The notes under the pieces: model-generated
The model's database searches: none
What the model saw: the letters and a program-made list of their open reading frames with translations, nothing else
What the model was told of the DNA's origin: nothing
Source: an uncultured Oscillibacter sp.
GTDB lineage: Bacteria; Bacillota; Clostridia; Oscillospirales; Oscillospiraceae
Assembly (NCBI GenBank): GCA_945868085.1
Contig: CAMBKF010000004.1
Location: forward strand, 30,679 to 94,678
Direction of reading: 5' to 3'
Length of the DNA: 64,000 nt
In this document: positions 16,136 through 24,953 of the stretch, piece after piece
Layout of the letters: every line of letters begins with the position of its first letter
Position numbering within the stretch: the first letter of the stretch is position 1
Translations under genes and position numbers: made by a program

Positions 16136-16196
16136 TTAACGGATCCCGTGTGAAAGGCAAATGCGCTCTTCCCCCCAAATCTGCCGGAGGCGAATT

Positions 16197-17630
16197 ATGA
16201 AAAAGTTCAACGACAGCGAGTTTCTGCTCGGTTCAGGCACAGCCAGAACGCTCTATCACAGCTTTGCGGAAAACGCTCCGATCATCGACTACCACTGCCA
16301 CATCGACCCCAAGGAGATCTATGAGGACAAGCGCTACCCCAACATTGCGCAGCTTTGGCTCGGCGTGGGCGGTTCCAATTTTGGCGACCATTATAAATGG
16401 AGACTGATGCGCTCGTTCGGCGTGGAGGAAAAATACATCACCGGCACCGAACCCGACGAGCTCCGCTTCCAGAAATGGGTGGAGTGTCTGGAGCGGGCGG
16501 TGGGCAGCCCCCTGTACCACTGGAGCCACCTGGAGCTGAAGAAATACTTTGGCTTCGAGGGAGACCTGAACAGCGAAAACGCCGCCGAGGTCTATCGCAT
16601 TTGCAATGAAAAGCTGGCCCAGGGCGGCCTTTCGGTGCGTGAAATTATCAGAATGAGCGGGGTGAAGCTCATCTGCACCACCGACGACCCCGCCGATTCC
16701 CTCCAGTGGCACCGGCTGCTCCGGGAGGACGAGAGCTTCGACGTGCAGGTGCTGCCCGCCATGCGGCCCGACAAAGCAAAGAACATCGAAAAAGACACCT
16801 TTATTCCCTATCTTGCGCAGCTTGGCGCAGCCAGCGGCGTCTCCATCGACAGCTTTGCGGCCCTGAAGGAGGCCCTGATCCGCCGGATGGACTATTTTGC
16901 CTACCTGGGCTGCCGGGTATCCGACCACGCCCTGGAGTACATTTCCTGCGCGCCGGCCAGTGAGGAGGAGATCGAGGACATTTTTGCCCGCCGCCTGCGG
17001 GGCGAGGTCCCCAGCGCCCAGGAGTGTGAAAAATACCACTGCGCGTTCCTGCTCTTCTTGGGCCGGGAGTACAGCCGGCGCGGATGGGTCATGCAGCTGC
17101 ATTACGGGGCGAAGCGGGATGTGAACTCCCGGATGTTCTACGCCCACGGCGCCGACACCGGCTATGACTGCATCGGCTCCGGCGCACCCATGGCCCAGCT
17201 GGCCGATTTCCTTGACCTGCTGGAGCGCACCGGCCAGCTGCCGAAGACCATCCTCTACTCCCTGAACCCCACCGACAACGCGGCCATCGACTCCATCATC
17301 GGCTGCTTCCAGAATTCCGATGCCTGCTCGAAGCTGCAGCACGGCGCCGCCTGGTGGTTCAACGACCACATTGACGGGATGACCGCGCAGATGAAGTCCC
17401 TGGCAAACCTGGGGAACCTGGCGAGCTTTGTGGGGATGCTGACGGATTCGCGCAGCTTCCTCTCCTACACCCGGCACGACTACTTCCGCCGGCTGCTGTG
17501 CAACATGCTGGGCGACTGGGTGGAGCGCGGCCTCTATCCCGCCCGGATGGCGACTCTGGGCAGCATCGTGAAGGACATCAGCTACAACAACGCCGTGCGG
17601 TACTTCGACTTTGACCTGAAGGAGATATGA
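16197..17630 (+). CDS. uxaC: Glucuronate/galacturonate isomerase UxaC
   Basis: A 477-residue uronate isomerase, an amidohydrolase-superfamily barrel. Typical features are YHCHIDPKEI (metal-binding His-x-His), TTDDPADSL and WVMQLHYGAKRD near the centre, and LTDSRSFLSYTRHDYFRRLL near the C-terminus. It converts D-galacturonate to D-tagaturonate (and glucuronate to fructuronate) as the first catabolic step. The ATG at 16197 has CCGGAGGCG upstream; an in-frame ATG at 16161 lacks one. It is first in a five-gene operon, and its last codons overlap the upstream region of uxaB. Confidence 0.96.
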   Translation: MKKFNDSEFLLGSGTARTLYHSFAENAPIIDYHCHIDPKEIYEDKRYPNIAQLWLGVGGSNFGDHYKWRLMRSFGVEEKYITGTEPDELRFQKWVECLERAVGSPLYHWSHLELKKYFGFEGDLNSENAAEVYRICNEKLAQGGLSVREIIRMSGVKLICTTDDPADSLQWHRLLREDESFDVQVLPAMRPDKAKNIEKDTFIPYLAQLGAASGVSIDSFAALKEALIRRMDYFAYLGCRVSDHALEYISCAPASEEEIEDIFARRLRGEVPSAQECEKYHCAFLLFLGREYSRRGWVMQLHYGAKRDVNSRMFYAHGADTGYDCIGSGAPMAQLADFLDLLERTGQLPKTILYSLNPTDNAAIDSIIGCFQNSDACSKLQHGAAWWFNDHIDGMTAQMKSLANLGNLASFVGMLTDSRSFLSYTRHDYFRRLLCNMLGDWVERGLYPARMATLGSIVKDISYNNAVRYFDFDLKEI

Positions 17631-17686
17631 CGGCACGGCCTTCTCCGGTGCGGCGCGCCGGGGAGGGCAGAAAACGGGGGATCAAA

Positions 17687-19171
17687 TTGGAACGATTGAA
17701 TTATCAGACATTGCAGGCGCTGGACTACCGGGGCTACCTGCTCCGCCAGGCGCCCGAGCGGGTGCTCCAGTTTGGCGAGGGCGGCTTCCTGCGGGCTTTC
17801 GCGGATCACTTTATTGACATCATGAACGAAAAATGCGGCTTTGACGGGAAGATCCTCGTGTCGCAGCCCCGAGGCGGGCACCCGGAGGTCACGGAGCGTT
17901 TTGCCGCGCAGGATGGGCTATACACCCTGGTGCTGCGGGGGCGCGAAAACGGGCAGAAAAAGAGCATCACCCGGGTGATCTCCAGCATCTCCCGCTGCCT
18001 GGACCCCCAAAGCGACTGGGAGGCCCTCCTGGACGCCGCGGCCAATCCGGCCCTGCGGTTCATCCTCTCCAACACCACGGAGGCGGGCATCGTCTTTGAC
18101 CCCTCCTGCCGGATGCAGGACGCTCCGCCGGCCTCTTACCCGGCCAAGCTGGCCGCCTTTCTCCTGCGGCGCTACCAGCTGGGCCTGCCCGGATTCTGGA
18201 TCCTGCCGTGCGAGCTGAACGACGACAACGGCGGCCTGCTCTGCCGCTGCCTGGAGCAGTATTTCGATTTCTGGCAGCTGGGGGCGGATTTCCGCCACTG
18301 GTTCGCCCGGGAAAACCACATCTGCTCCACGCTGGTGGACCGGATCGTCACCGGCTATCCCCGGGGGGAGGCGCAGGAGCTCTGCCGCGGCTTCGGCTAT
18401 GAGGACGAGCTCATGGACGCCGGGGAGGTGTTCGCCTTTTGGGTCATCGAGGCGCCCCAGACGCTGCAGGAGGAACTGCCGTTTGAAAAAGCGGGCCTGC
18501 CCATCCTCATTACGGACGACCACCGGCCCTACAAGCAGCGCAAGGTGCGCATCCTGAACGGCGCGCACACGACCATGGCCCTGGGCGCGTATCTCGCGGG
18601 CAAGGACATCGTCCGCGCCTGCATGGAGGATGAGGTCATCCACAGCTTTATGAACCGGGCCATCTACGACGAGATCATCCCGACGCTGGACCTGCCCGCC
18701 CAGGAGCTCACCGGCTTTGCCGCCGCCGTGAGCGAGCGCTTCAACAACCCCTACATTGACCATTCCCTGCTGGCCATCGCCCTCAACTCCACCGCCAAGT
18801 GGCAGGCAAGAGTGCTGCCCAGCGTGCGTGAATACCAGCGCCGCGCCGGAAAGCTGCCGGCCTGCCTGGTCATGTCCTTTGCCCTGTACGCCGCCTTCTA
18901 TCACAACGCAAAGGAGCGGGGCGAGGGATGTCTCGTCGGGTACAGGGGCGCAGACCGCTATGAGGTCCGGGACGAGGCGTGGTGCCTGGACTTTTTCTAC
19001 GATCACCGAAATGACAGCGCCCCGGAGCTGATCCACGCGCTGGTACACAATGAGCGCATGTGGGGCGAAAGCCTTGCGCAGCTGGAGGGATTTGAAGACG
19101 CCGCCGCCCGGGCCCTGGCCGACATAGAGGAAAAGGGCGCTTACGAAGCCATGAGGGAGTGTCTGAAATGA
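17687..19171 (+). CDS. uxaB: Tagaturonate reductase (altronate oxidoreductase) UxaB
   Basis: A 494-residue NAD-dependent polyol/uronate dehydrogenase of the mannitol dehydrogenase family. It has RVLQFGEGGFLRAFADHFID at the nucleotide-binding N-terminus, SNTTEAGIVFD in the Rossmann region and KVRILNGAHT with the conserved catalytic Lys/Asn/His. It reduces tagaturonate to altronate. UxaB rather than UxuB is favoured because altronate dehydratase follows and no mannonate dehydratase is present. The start is taken as TTG at 17687, giving MERLNYQTL-like homology behind GGGGGATC; an ATG at 17627 overlapping the uxaC stop has a badly spaced ribosome binding site. It ends in an ATGA overlap with uxaA. 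Confidence 0.9.
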   Translation: MERLNYQTLQALDYRGYLLRQAPERVLQFGEGGFLRAFADHFIDIMNEKCGFDGKILVSQPRGGHPEVTERFAAQDGLYTLVLRGRENGQKKSITRVISSISRCLDPQSDWEALLDAAANPALRFILSNTTEAGIVFDPSCRMQDAPPASYPAKLAAFLLRRYQLGLPGFWILPCELNDDNGGLLCRCLEQYFDFWQLGADFRHWFARENHICSTLVDRIVTGYPRGEAQELCRGFGYEDELMDAGEVFAFWVIEAPQTLQEELPFEKAGLPILITDDHRPYKQRKVRILNGAHTTMALGAYLAGKDIVRACMEDEVIHSFMNRAIYDEIIPTLDLPAQELTGFAAAVSERFNNPYIDHSLLAIALNSTAKWQARVLPSVREYQRRAGKLPACLVMSFALYAAFYHNAKERGEGCLVGYRGADRYEVRDEAWCLDFFYDHRNDSAPELIHALVHNERMWGESLAQLEGFEDAAARALADIEEKGAYEAMRECLK

Positions 19172-20622
19172 AGCTGATACAGATCGATCCCCAGGACAAT
19201 GTGGCCGTTGCCGTGGAGGCTCTGGCCCCGGGCGAGGAGGGCGCCGCCCAGGCGATCCCGGCGGGGCACAAAATGGCCCTGTGCGACATTCCCGAAAACG
19301 GGAGGATCATTAAATACGGCTGCACCATCGGCCGGGCCAGCGTTCCCATCCGGGCCGGCCAATGGGTACACACCCACAACGTCACCACCTGTCTCACTGA
19401 GCAAAGCGAGGCCCGCTATGGCCACGTGGTCTATCCGCTGCCGCAGGTGCAGGCGCGGACCTTTGAAGGGTATCTGCGGCCCGATGGCCGCGCCGGCATC
19501 CGCAATGAGCTGTGGATCCTGCCCACGGTCGGGTGCGTCAACGGCATCGCCGAGCAGCTGGCCGGGAGCAATCAGCACCTGGTGGGCGGCAGCGTGGAGG
19601 GGCTATACGCCTTCACCCACCCCTTTGGATGCAGCCAGACCGGCGACGACCACGCCCAGACCCGGCGGCTGCTGGCCGCGCTGGCGCGGCATCCCAACGC
19701 CGGCGGCGTGCTGGTGCTGGGCCTGGGATGTGAAAATCTGACCATGGAGCAGTTCAAGGCGGAGCTGGGCAGCTGGGATGACCGGCGCATCAAGTTCCTG
19801 GTCTGCCAGGAGGCAGAGGACGAGCTGGCCGCCGGAAGCGCGCTGCTGCGCGAACTGGCGGACTATGCCGCCTCCTTTACCCGGCAGACTCTGCCGGCGG
19901 CGAAGCTGGTGGCCGGCATGAAGTGCGGCGGCTCGGACGGGCTGTCCGGCATCACGGCGAACCCGGCCGTGGGGCGGTTTTCCGACCGGCTGGTGGCCAT
20001 GGGCGGCAGCACGGTGCTCACGGAGGTGCCGGAGATGTTCGGCGCGGAGCCGATCCTGTTCGGCAAATGCGCCGACGAGGCGGTCTATAAAAAAGCGGCC
20101 GCCATGATCGACGGCTTCAAGCATTACTTCACTGTCCACGGGCAGGCCGTATATGAAAACCCCAGCCCGGGCAACAAGGCCGGTGGCATCACCACCCTGG
20201 AGGACAAGTCCTGCGGCTGCGTGCAGAAGGGCGGCCACGCGCAGATCGTGGACGTGCTGCCCTATACCGGCAGCGTATCCAGACCCGGGGTGAATCTCCT
20301 CTGCGGGCCGGGCAACGACCTGGTCAGCGCCACGGCCCTGGCCGCCGCCGGCGCCCAGCTCATCCTCTTTACGACCGGCCGCGGCACGCCCTTCGGCGCC
20401 CCGGTGCCTACCATCAAGATCTCCAGCAACACGCCGCTCTTTGAGAAAAAGCGGAACTGGATCGATTTTGACGCCGGCACCGCCGTGAGTGGCGAGAACC
20501 TGGACAGCATCGGCGACCGGCTGCTGGACGCGGTGCTGGCGGTGGCCTCCGGCAGGCAGACCCGGGCCGAGGAGCACGGGTGCCGTGGCATTGCCATCTT
20601 CAAGGGCGGAGTCGTGCTGTAA
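19168..20622 (+). CDS. uxaA: Altronate dehydratase UxaA
   Basis: A 484-residue protein with an N-terminal SAF domain (about 1-90), a short linker and a C-terminal UxaA/GarD catalytic domain. Key segments are FTHPFGCSQTGDD and GLGCENLTMEQF, KCGGSDGLSGITANPAVG, and GGITTLEDKSCGCVQKGG with conserved cysteines. It dehydrates D-altronate to 2-keto-3-deoxygluconate with an Fe2+/Mn2+ requirement. SAF and catalytic domains are fused as in E. coli UxaA. The start overlaps the uxaB stop as ATGA, so translation is coupled. Galactarate dehydratase is related, but the operon content fixes altronate. Confidence 0.93.
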   Translation: MKLIQIDPQDNVAVAVEALAPGEEGAAQAIPAGHKMALCDIPENGRIIKYGCTIGRASVPIRAGQWVHTHNVTTCLTEQSEARYGHVVYPLPQVQARTFEGYLRPDGRAGIRNELWILPTVGCVNGIAEQLAGSNQHLVGGSVEGLYAFTHPFGCSQTGDDHAQTRRLLAALARHPNAGGVLVLGLGCENLTMEQFKAELGSWDDRRIKFLVCQEAEDELAAGSALLRELADYAASFTRQTLPAAKLVAGMKCGGSDGLSGITANPAVGRFSDRLVAMGGSTVLTEVPEMFGAEPILFGKCADEAVYKKAAAMIDGFKHYFTVHGQAVYENPSPGNKAGGITTLEDKSCGCVQKGGHAQIVDVLPYTGSVSRPGVNLLCGPGNDLVSATALAAAGAQLILFTTGRGTPFGAPVPTIKISSNTPLFEKKRNWIDFDAGTAVSGENLDSIGDRLLDAVLAVASGRQTRAEEHGCRGIAIFKGGVVL

Positions 20623-20658
20623 CGGCATACGGATATTTCAGACAAGGAAGGTACAAAA

Positions 20659-21687
20659 ATGAAACGGATCATTACATTCGGTGAGATCATGATGCGCCTG
20701 AATCCGGAGGGCTACCTCCGCTTTGTGCAGGCAGACAGATTTGAGGCATCCTACGCCGGGGGTGAGGCCAACGTGGCCGTCTCCTTGGCCAACTACGGCA
20801 TGGACGCCGCCTTTGTCAGCAAGGTCCCCGCCCACGAGATCGGCCAGTGCGCCGTCAACGAGCTGCGCCGCTACGGGGTGGACACCTCCCTGATGCTGCG
20901 GGGCGGTGCGCGGCTGGGCATTTATTTCTGCGAAAAGGGCGCCTCCCAGCGCCCCAGCAAGGTTATTTATGACCGCGCAGGCTCCTCCATCGCAACGGCC
21001 GAGGCATCGGAGTTCGACTGGGACAAGATCTTCGCCGGCGCCGACTGGTTCCACTGGACCGGCATCACCCCGGCCCTGGGCGGCCAGCTGCCCGAGGCCT
21101 GTCTGGCCGCCTGCAAGGCCGCCAGGGAAAAGGGCCTGACCGTTTCCTGCGACCTGAACTACCGCAAAAAGCTCTGGACGCGCCAGGAGGCCGGCGAATG
21201 CATGGCCAGGCTCCTGCCCTATGTGGACGTGTGCATCGCCAACGAGGAGGACGCCAAGGACGTGTTCGGTATCGAGGCGAAGAACACCGACATCGACTCC
21301 GGCAAGCTGGACCGGGAGGGCTACATCAGCGTGGCGCAGCAGCTGGCCGCGCGTTTCGGCTGCAAAAAGGTGGCCATCACCCTGCGCGGCTCCCTCTCGG
21401 CATCGGACAACGACTGGGCCGGCATGCTCTACGACGCCGCCACGGACAAAGCGGTATTCTCCAAGACCTACCGCATGCACATCGTGGACCGCGTGGGCGG
21501 CGGCGACAGCTTCGGCGGCGGGCTGATCTACTCCCTGCTGGCCGGGAAGGACGACCAGCAGGCCATCGACTTCGCGGTGGCGGCCTCCTGCCTCAAGCAC
21601 GCCGTGGAGCACGACTTCAACCACATGAGCGCCGCCGAAGTCGAAGCCCTTGCCGCAGGCAACGGCTCCGGCCGCGTGCAGCGCTGA
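20659..21687 (+). CDS. kdgK: 2-keto-3-deoxygluconate kinase KdgK (PfkB family)
   Basis: A 342-residue PfkB-family sugar kinase. The N-terminus has ITFGEIMMRLNPEGYLRF and the sugar-binding YAGGEANVAVSLANYG. The C-terminal signature DRVGGGDSFGGGLIYSLL contains the catalytic Asp of the GGGD loop. Sequence style matches the KdgK/2-dehydro-3-deoxygluconokinase branch rather than ribokinase. It phosphorylates KDG to KDPG. AAGGAAGG lies 9 bp before the ATG. It is 36 bp after uxaA and followed closely by kdgA, giving the complete lower pathway. Confidence 0.93.
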   Translation: MKRIITFGEIMMRLNPEGYLRFVQADRFEASYAGGEANVAVSLANYGMDAAFVSKVPAHEIGQCAVNELRRYGVDTSLMLRGGARLGIYFCEKGASQRPSKVIYDRAGSSIATAEASEFDWDKIFAGADWFHWTGITPALGGQLPEACLAACKAAREKGLTVSCDLNYRKKLWTRQEAGECMARLLPYVDVCIANEEDAKDVFGIEAKNTDIDSGKLDREGYISVAQQLAARFGCKKVAITLRGSLSASDNDWAGMLYDAATDKAVFSKTYRMHIVDRVGGGDSFGGGLIYSLLAGKDDQQAIDFAVAASCLKHAVEHDFNHMSAAEVEALAAGNGSGRVQR

Positions 21688-21701
21688 GGAGGGAATGCAG
21701 A

Positions 21702-22331
21702 ATGACAGCATTAGACAGACTTCATAAAGCCGCCGTGGTACCAGTGGTTGTACTGGACGACGCGGCGGACGCGGTACCCACCGCCAAAGCCCTGCTGGCA
21801 GGCGGCGTGGACGTGATGGAGATCACCTTCCGCACGGCGGCGGCTGCCGAGTCCATCGAGGCGGTGGCCAGGGAGTGCCCCGAGATGTTCGTGGGCGCCG
21901 GCACGGTCATTACCCTGGATCAGTGCAGGGACGCCGTGGCCCGGGGCGCGAAATTCATCGTGTCCCCCGGCTTTAACAAGGAGGTCGTCACCTGGTGCAT
22001 CGCCCACGACATCGGGGTGACCCCCGGCTGCGTGACGCCCACCGAGATCATGGAGGCCATGGCCTGCGGGCTCAAGGTCGTGAAGTTCTTCCCCGCCAAC
22101 GTCTACGGCGGACTGACGGCCATGAAGGCCCTCTCCGGCCCCTTCGGCGGCGTGAAGTTCATCCCCACCGGCGGGGTGAATGAAAAGAACCTGGGCGAGT
22201 ACCTCTCCGTCCCATTCATCCACGCCGTGGGCGGCAGCTGGCTGTGCGCCAAGGCGGATATCGCCGCGCACAATTTTGAGAAGATCACCGCCCTGTGCCG
22301 GGAGGCCCGGCAGATCGCCGGCCGCTCCTGA
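21702..22331 (+). CDS. kdgA: KDPG/KHG aldolase KdgA
   Basis: A 209-residue class I aldolase of the KDPG/KHG family. The active-site Glu is in DVMEITFRT (E40), GAGTVIT binds substrate phosphate, and KVVKFFPAN carries the Schiff-base lysine (K128). It cleaves KDPG to pyruvate and glyceraldehyde 3-phosphate and ends the galacturonate route. The start at 21702 follows GAGGAGGG; a longer open frame upstream lies inside kdgK and is not coding. A strong terminator follows 23 bp after the stop. Confidence 0.94.
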   Translation: MTALDRLHKAAVVPVVVLDDAADAVPTAKALLAGGVDVMEITFRTAAAAESIEAVARECPEMFVGAGTVITLDQCRDAVARGAKFIVSPGFNKEVVTWCIAHDIGVTPGCVTPTEIMEAMACGLKVVKFFPANVYGGLTAMKALSGPFGGVKFIPTGGVNEKNLGEYLSVPFIHAVGGSWLCAKADIAAHNFEKITALCREARQIAGRS

Positions 22332-22353
22332 GTCGGAAATTTATAGGCAGAAA

Positions 22354-22395
22354 GGCCGCCGCAGTCCCCCGTTCGGGACTGCGGCGGCCTTTTTT
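22354..22395 (+). terminator. Terminator of the galacturonate operon
   Basis: A 15-bp GC-rich stem (GGCCGCCGCAGTCCC at 22354 onward, complement ending 22389) is followed by TTTTTT (22390-22395). Confidence 0.92.
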
Positions 22396-22426
22396 GCATC
22401 ACCGGGCAGGCAAGCGCGGCAAATAC

Positions 22427-22478
22427 TAACCACTGGTTAATGGAAATGCGAAACGTCCCGCCGTACAATATTTATAAT
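22427..22478 (+). promoter_or_regulatory. Putative regulatory dyad and -10 box ahead of the lipoprotein genes
   Basis: TAACCA-C-TGGTTA (22427-22439) is a perfect odd palindrome located about 34 bp upstream of TATAAT (22473-22478). No good -35 box is seen at the right distance, so an activator-dependent promoter is possible. The downstream start codon is at 22545. Confidence 0.4.
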
Positions 22479-22544
22479 GCAGGGCTTTTTCACCACCGAC
22501 GAAAGGGCAAAGCAGCAGGAATCTGAAAGCAAGGGGATGTTTTT

Positions 22545-23297
22545 ATGAAATACGGAAAAATTCTGACAGCGCTTATGCTGGCCCTGGCCATGTGCCTGGG
22601 ACTGACCGCCTGCGGCGGCGGCAATAACGACGTCGACAACAACGACAACACCGATCCCATCCAGACGGCCCCGCCCGTCATCGAGGGCGCCGCCTATGAC
22701 AGCGCCGCCGATGCCTCCGCCTACGACGAGTATTACGGCCTTTGGGAGGGCGCAAGCGGCGCCGAATGCGACACCCTGGAGGTCAGCGCCACGGAAGGCG
22801 GCATGTACTTCACCTTCTACAAGGCCGGCGAGATCGCAGCCAGCGGCAGCGCCCAGGTCATTGAGGAATACGGCAAGCTGTACTTCTTCAACGAGCACGA
22901 CGGCTGCGCCTATCTGGCCCAGGGCAGCGCCACCGAGCTGGCCATCGAGTCTCTGGGCACCTACGCCATCAGCAGCTCCGGCAGCAAGAGCGCAGACGAA
23001 GCCTTCGCCGACATCGCCGATGTGTGGTACCTGGACGGCGAGAAGGACGGCCTCAGCTGTATTGTCATCCTCTCTGACGGCCAGTGGGGCCTGGGTGAGC
23101 GCACCGAGGCCGGAGAGGACTTTACCACCGTGGACCGCGGCCAGCTGGAGCAGGACCCCAATGATGCGGACCAGTATTACGCCCACTCCAGCGACTTTGA
23201 GGGCGTCACCTACGACATGCGCACCACCGCCGAGAAGGACACCTTCTGGTGGGGCGGCGAAAACGACACCTACCTGCGCCAGGCCAACAGCCAGTAA
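22545..23297 (+). CDS. Uncharacterised lipoprotein
   Basis: A 250-residue protein with a lipoprotein signal (MKYGKILTALMLALAMCLG then LTAC, Cys at 23), an Asn/Asp-rich linker (about residues 27-50) and an acidic secreted domain containing two similar halves: YGLWEGASGAECDTLEV...YFTFYKAGE and DVWYLDGEKDGLSCIVILSDGQ. No enzymatic motif is visible. The strongly acidic, Gly-rich surface suggests an extracellular, possibly metal-stabilised beta domain. It is followed 12 bp later by a second lipoprotein, so the two may act together at the cell surface. Confidence 0.75.
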   Translation: MKYGKILTALMLALAMCLGLTACGGGNNDVDNNDNTDPIQTAPPVIEGAAYDSAADASAYDEYYGLWEGASGAECDTLEVSATEGGMYFTFYKAGEIAASGSAQVIEEYGKLYFFNEHDGCAYLAQGSATELAIESLGTYAISSSGSKSADEAFADIADVWYLDGEKDGLSCIVILSDGQWGLGERTEAGEDFTTVDRGQLEQDPNDADQYYAHSSDFEGVTYDMRTTAEKDTFWWGGENDTYLRQANSQ

Positions 23298-23309
23298 GCG
23301 AGGGGCGGC

Positions 23310-23753
23310 ATGAAAATGGGAAAACGCCTTATGGCGCTGCTGCTGGGGCTATTGGTGAGCCTGAGCGCCGCCGCCTGCGCCCGGCAGCCCCAGGAGGAGG
23401 TGCCCGGCGAGGACTGGCGCACCCGGGGGACCGTCCAGGGCAGCGGCATCATTACCCGCAGCGGTGAGGACACCCCGGTGCTGGTATGTGTTCACCAGGA
23501 CGGAGCCAGCTTTTACTATGACACCCGGGAGCAGACCTCCTACGGCGGCGTGGACTATCCCGACATCTTCCCGGGCAACGCGCAGGAATCGTTCCAATAC
23601 ATCGACTTTGCCGACCGGAACGGGGACGGCTGCAGCGATGTATCCATGCTTTTTGAGGGCGACATACTGATGGTATGGTACTGGGACAGCGCCCAAGGGA
23701 CGTTTGTGTTCCAGCCGGAGGAATCCCAGGTCCCGGAAAATCCGCAGCCATGA
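23310..23753 (+). CDS. Uncharacterised small lipoprotein with an FG-GAP/EF-hand-like loop
   Basis: A 147-residue protein with signal peptide MKMGKRLMALLLGLL and lipobox SAAAC (Cys at about 23). The mature part contains DFADRNGDGCSDVSMLF, a DxNxDGxxD calcium-binding loop of the kind seen in VCBS/FG-GAP and EF-hand-like repeats, followed by WYWDSAQGTFVF. This suggests a single Ca2+-stabilised beta-hairpin module. GAGGGGCGGC precedes the ATG. It is co-transcribed with the preceding lipoprotein and ends before a strong bidirectional terminator. Confidence 0.7.
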   Translation: MKMGKRLMALLLGLLVSLSAAACARQPQEEVPGEDWRTRGTVQGSGIITRSGEDTPVLVCVHQDGASFYYDTREQTSYGGVDYPDIFPGNAQESFQYIDFADRNGDGCSDVSMLFEGDILMVWYWDSAQGTFVFQPEESQVPENPQP

Positions 23754-23773
23754 CACCGCGGAGGAAAACAGAT

Positions 23774-23813
23774 AAAATACCCCTCTGCCTGCGCACAGGC
23801 AGAGGGGTATTTT
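23774..23813. terminator. Bidirectional terminator
   Basis: AAAATACCCCTCTGCCTG (23774-23791) and its complement (23796-23813) form an 18-bp stem with loop CGCA, with A-run and T-run on either side. It separates the convergent lipoprotein and SARP-regulator genes. Confidence 0.92.
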
Positions 23814-23837
23814 GCTGTATAGTCCGGCCAGGGGCCG

Positions 23838-24953
23838 TTATAGAATCACCAGCTTATGGCCGCATTTTTTCTGCAGGACCTCGGCCACGTCCTGGCTGAG
23901 CGCATCCAGGGGCGCCCCGTTAAGGGAGTGGATCTCCAGCCGGCAGGCCCGCTTCCCTGTGCAGAGGCCGGTTATCAGGTCCATAAAGGCCTCCGCTATG
24001 CGCACCATGGGCACGGAAGCAGGCGCCTGAGCGGGCAGGATGGGCTGGAAATAGGCCAGGTCCGAGAGCTGCTGCTCCGTCAGGTAGTCGCTCCAGGTGA
24101 TCTTGCCGCTTTGGCAAAGCGCCTTCAGCACCTGGGACATCCAGCCGCCGGGGAGAGAGGGAATGGTGCAGACCTCCAGGCGCAGCACCCGTTCCTCCGC
24201 GTCCTTGGTTTTCTGCAGATGGAACTGCCTGCTCAGCTCCTGCAGCTCCGGAGAGGGCTCGGCTCCCACATCCCGCACCAGGCGGCTGTAGAACGTCTGA
24301 TAATACTGCGCGGCATCCCGCCAGGCGCTCCGCCGGATCAGGATCTCCAGGCGGATCCGGGCAATGTCCTCGTTATAAGGGTCAATCTCCTCGCAGGCGG
24401 ACATGAACTGCAGGCAGTCGTCATCCAGCGCGTTTTCATAGGTCAGCCGGATCAGCCGGTGGTAGACCACCAGCTTCCGGTTTTCCAGATAGTACCGGCG
24501 CTGGATGATATACTCCAGGAAATTTTCACAGTTATGCAGGCTGCAATTTTCAAAGAAGTCGCCCCGGAACAGGGACAGCAGACGCTTCAGCTCCGCGATG
24601 GAGTCCATGGCCTCCAGCTGGGCCTGCTCGATCTCGGATATATCGCACAGGAAGCTGAAGCTGGGATTGACCCGGATGAGGTCCTTGGACACCAGCAGGA
24701 ACGACTCGCCATCCGCCTGCACGAGGGTCTTCTTGATCTGCCAGAGATTGAAGCGCAGGTTGTATTTGGCGGCGTCATCGCTGCTCTCGCTCCAAAGAAA
24801 GCTGATGATGTCGCTGCGGCGCATCTGCCGGGTCTCCTTCATCAGGACCAGGGCGATGATGGCCGCCGCCTTGCCGCTGAGCTGGTCACTGACATCCAGG
24901 CCGTCCAGCAGGAAGCGGGGTCCACCCATAAATGTAATATACAACATACTCAT
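23838..24953 (-). CDS. SARP/BTAD-type transcriptional regulator
   Basis: A 371-residue protein. Residues 1-95 resemble an OmpR-type winged helix (FMGGPRFLLDGLDVSD and LSGKAAAIIALVLMKETRQMRRSDIISFLW) and residues about 97-240 a bacterial transcriptional activator (TPR-like) domain ending RLVRDVGAEPSPELQELSRQ. The rest is a unique C-terminal region. This is the SARP/BTAD layout without an NTPase. It overlaps the stop of the upstream amidohydrolase gene as ATGA, so it is the last gene of the catabolic operon and probably its own regulator. An effector is not apparent. Confidence 0.82.
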   Translation of the reverse strand: MSMLYITFMGGPRFLLDGLDVSDQLSGKAAAIIALVLMKETRQMRRSDIISFLWSESSDDAAKYNLRFNLWQIKKTLVQADGESFLLVSKDLIRVNPSFSFLCDISEIEQAQLEAMDSIAELKRLLSLFRGDFFENCSLHNCENFLEYIIQRRYYLENRKLVVYHRLIRLTYENALDDDCLQFMSACEEIDPYNEDIARIRLEILIRRSAWRDAAQYYQTFYSRLVRDVGAEPSPELQELSRQFHLQKTKDAEERVLRLEVCTIPSLPGGWMSQVLKALCQSGKITWSDYLTEQQLSDLAYFQPILPAQAPASVPMVRIAEAFMDLITGLCTGKRACRLEIHSLNGAPLDALSQDVAEVLQKKCGHKLVIL

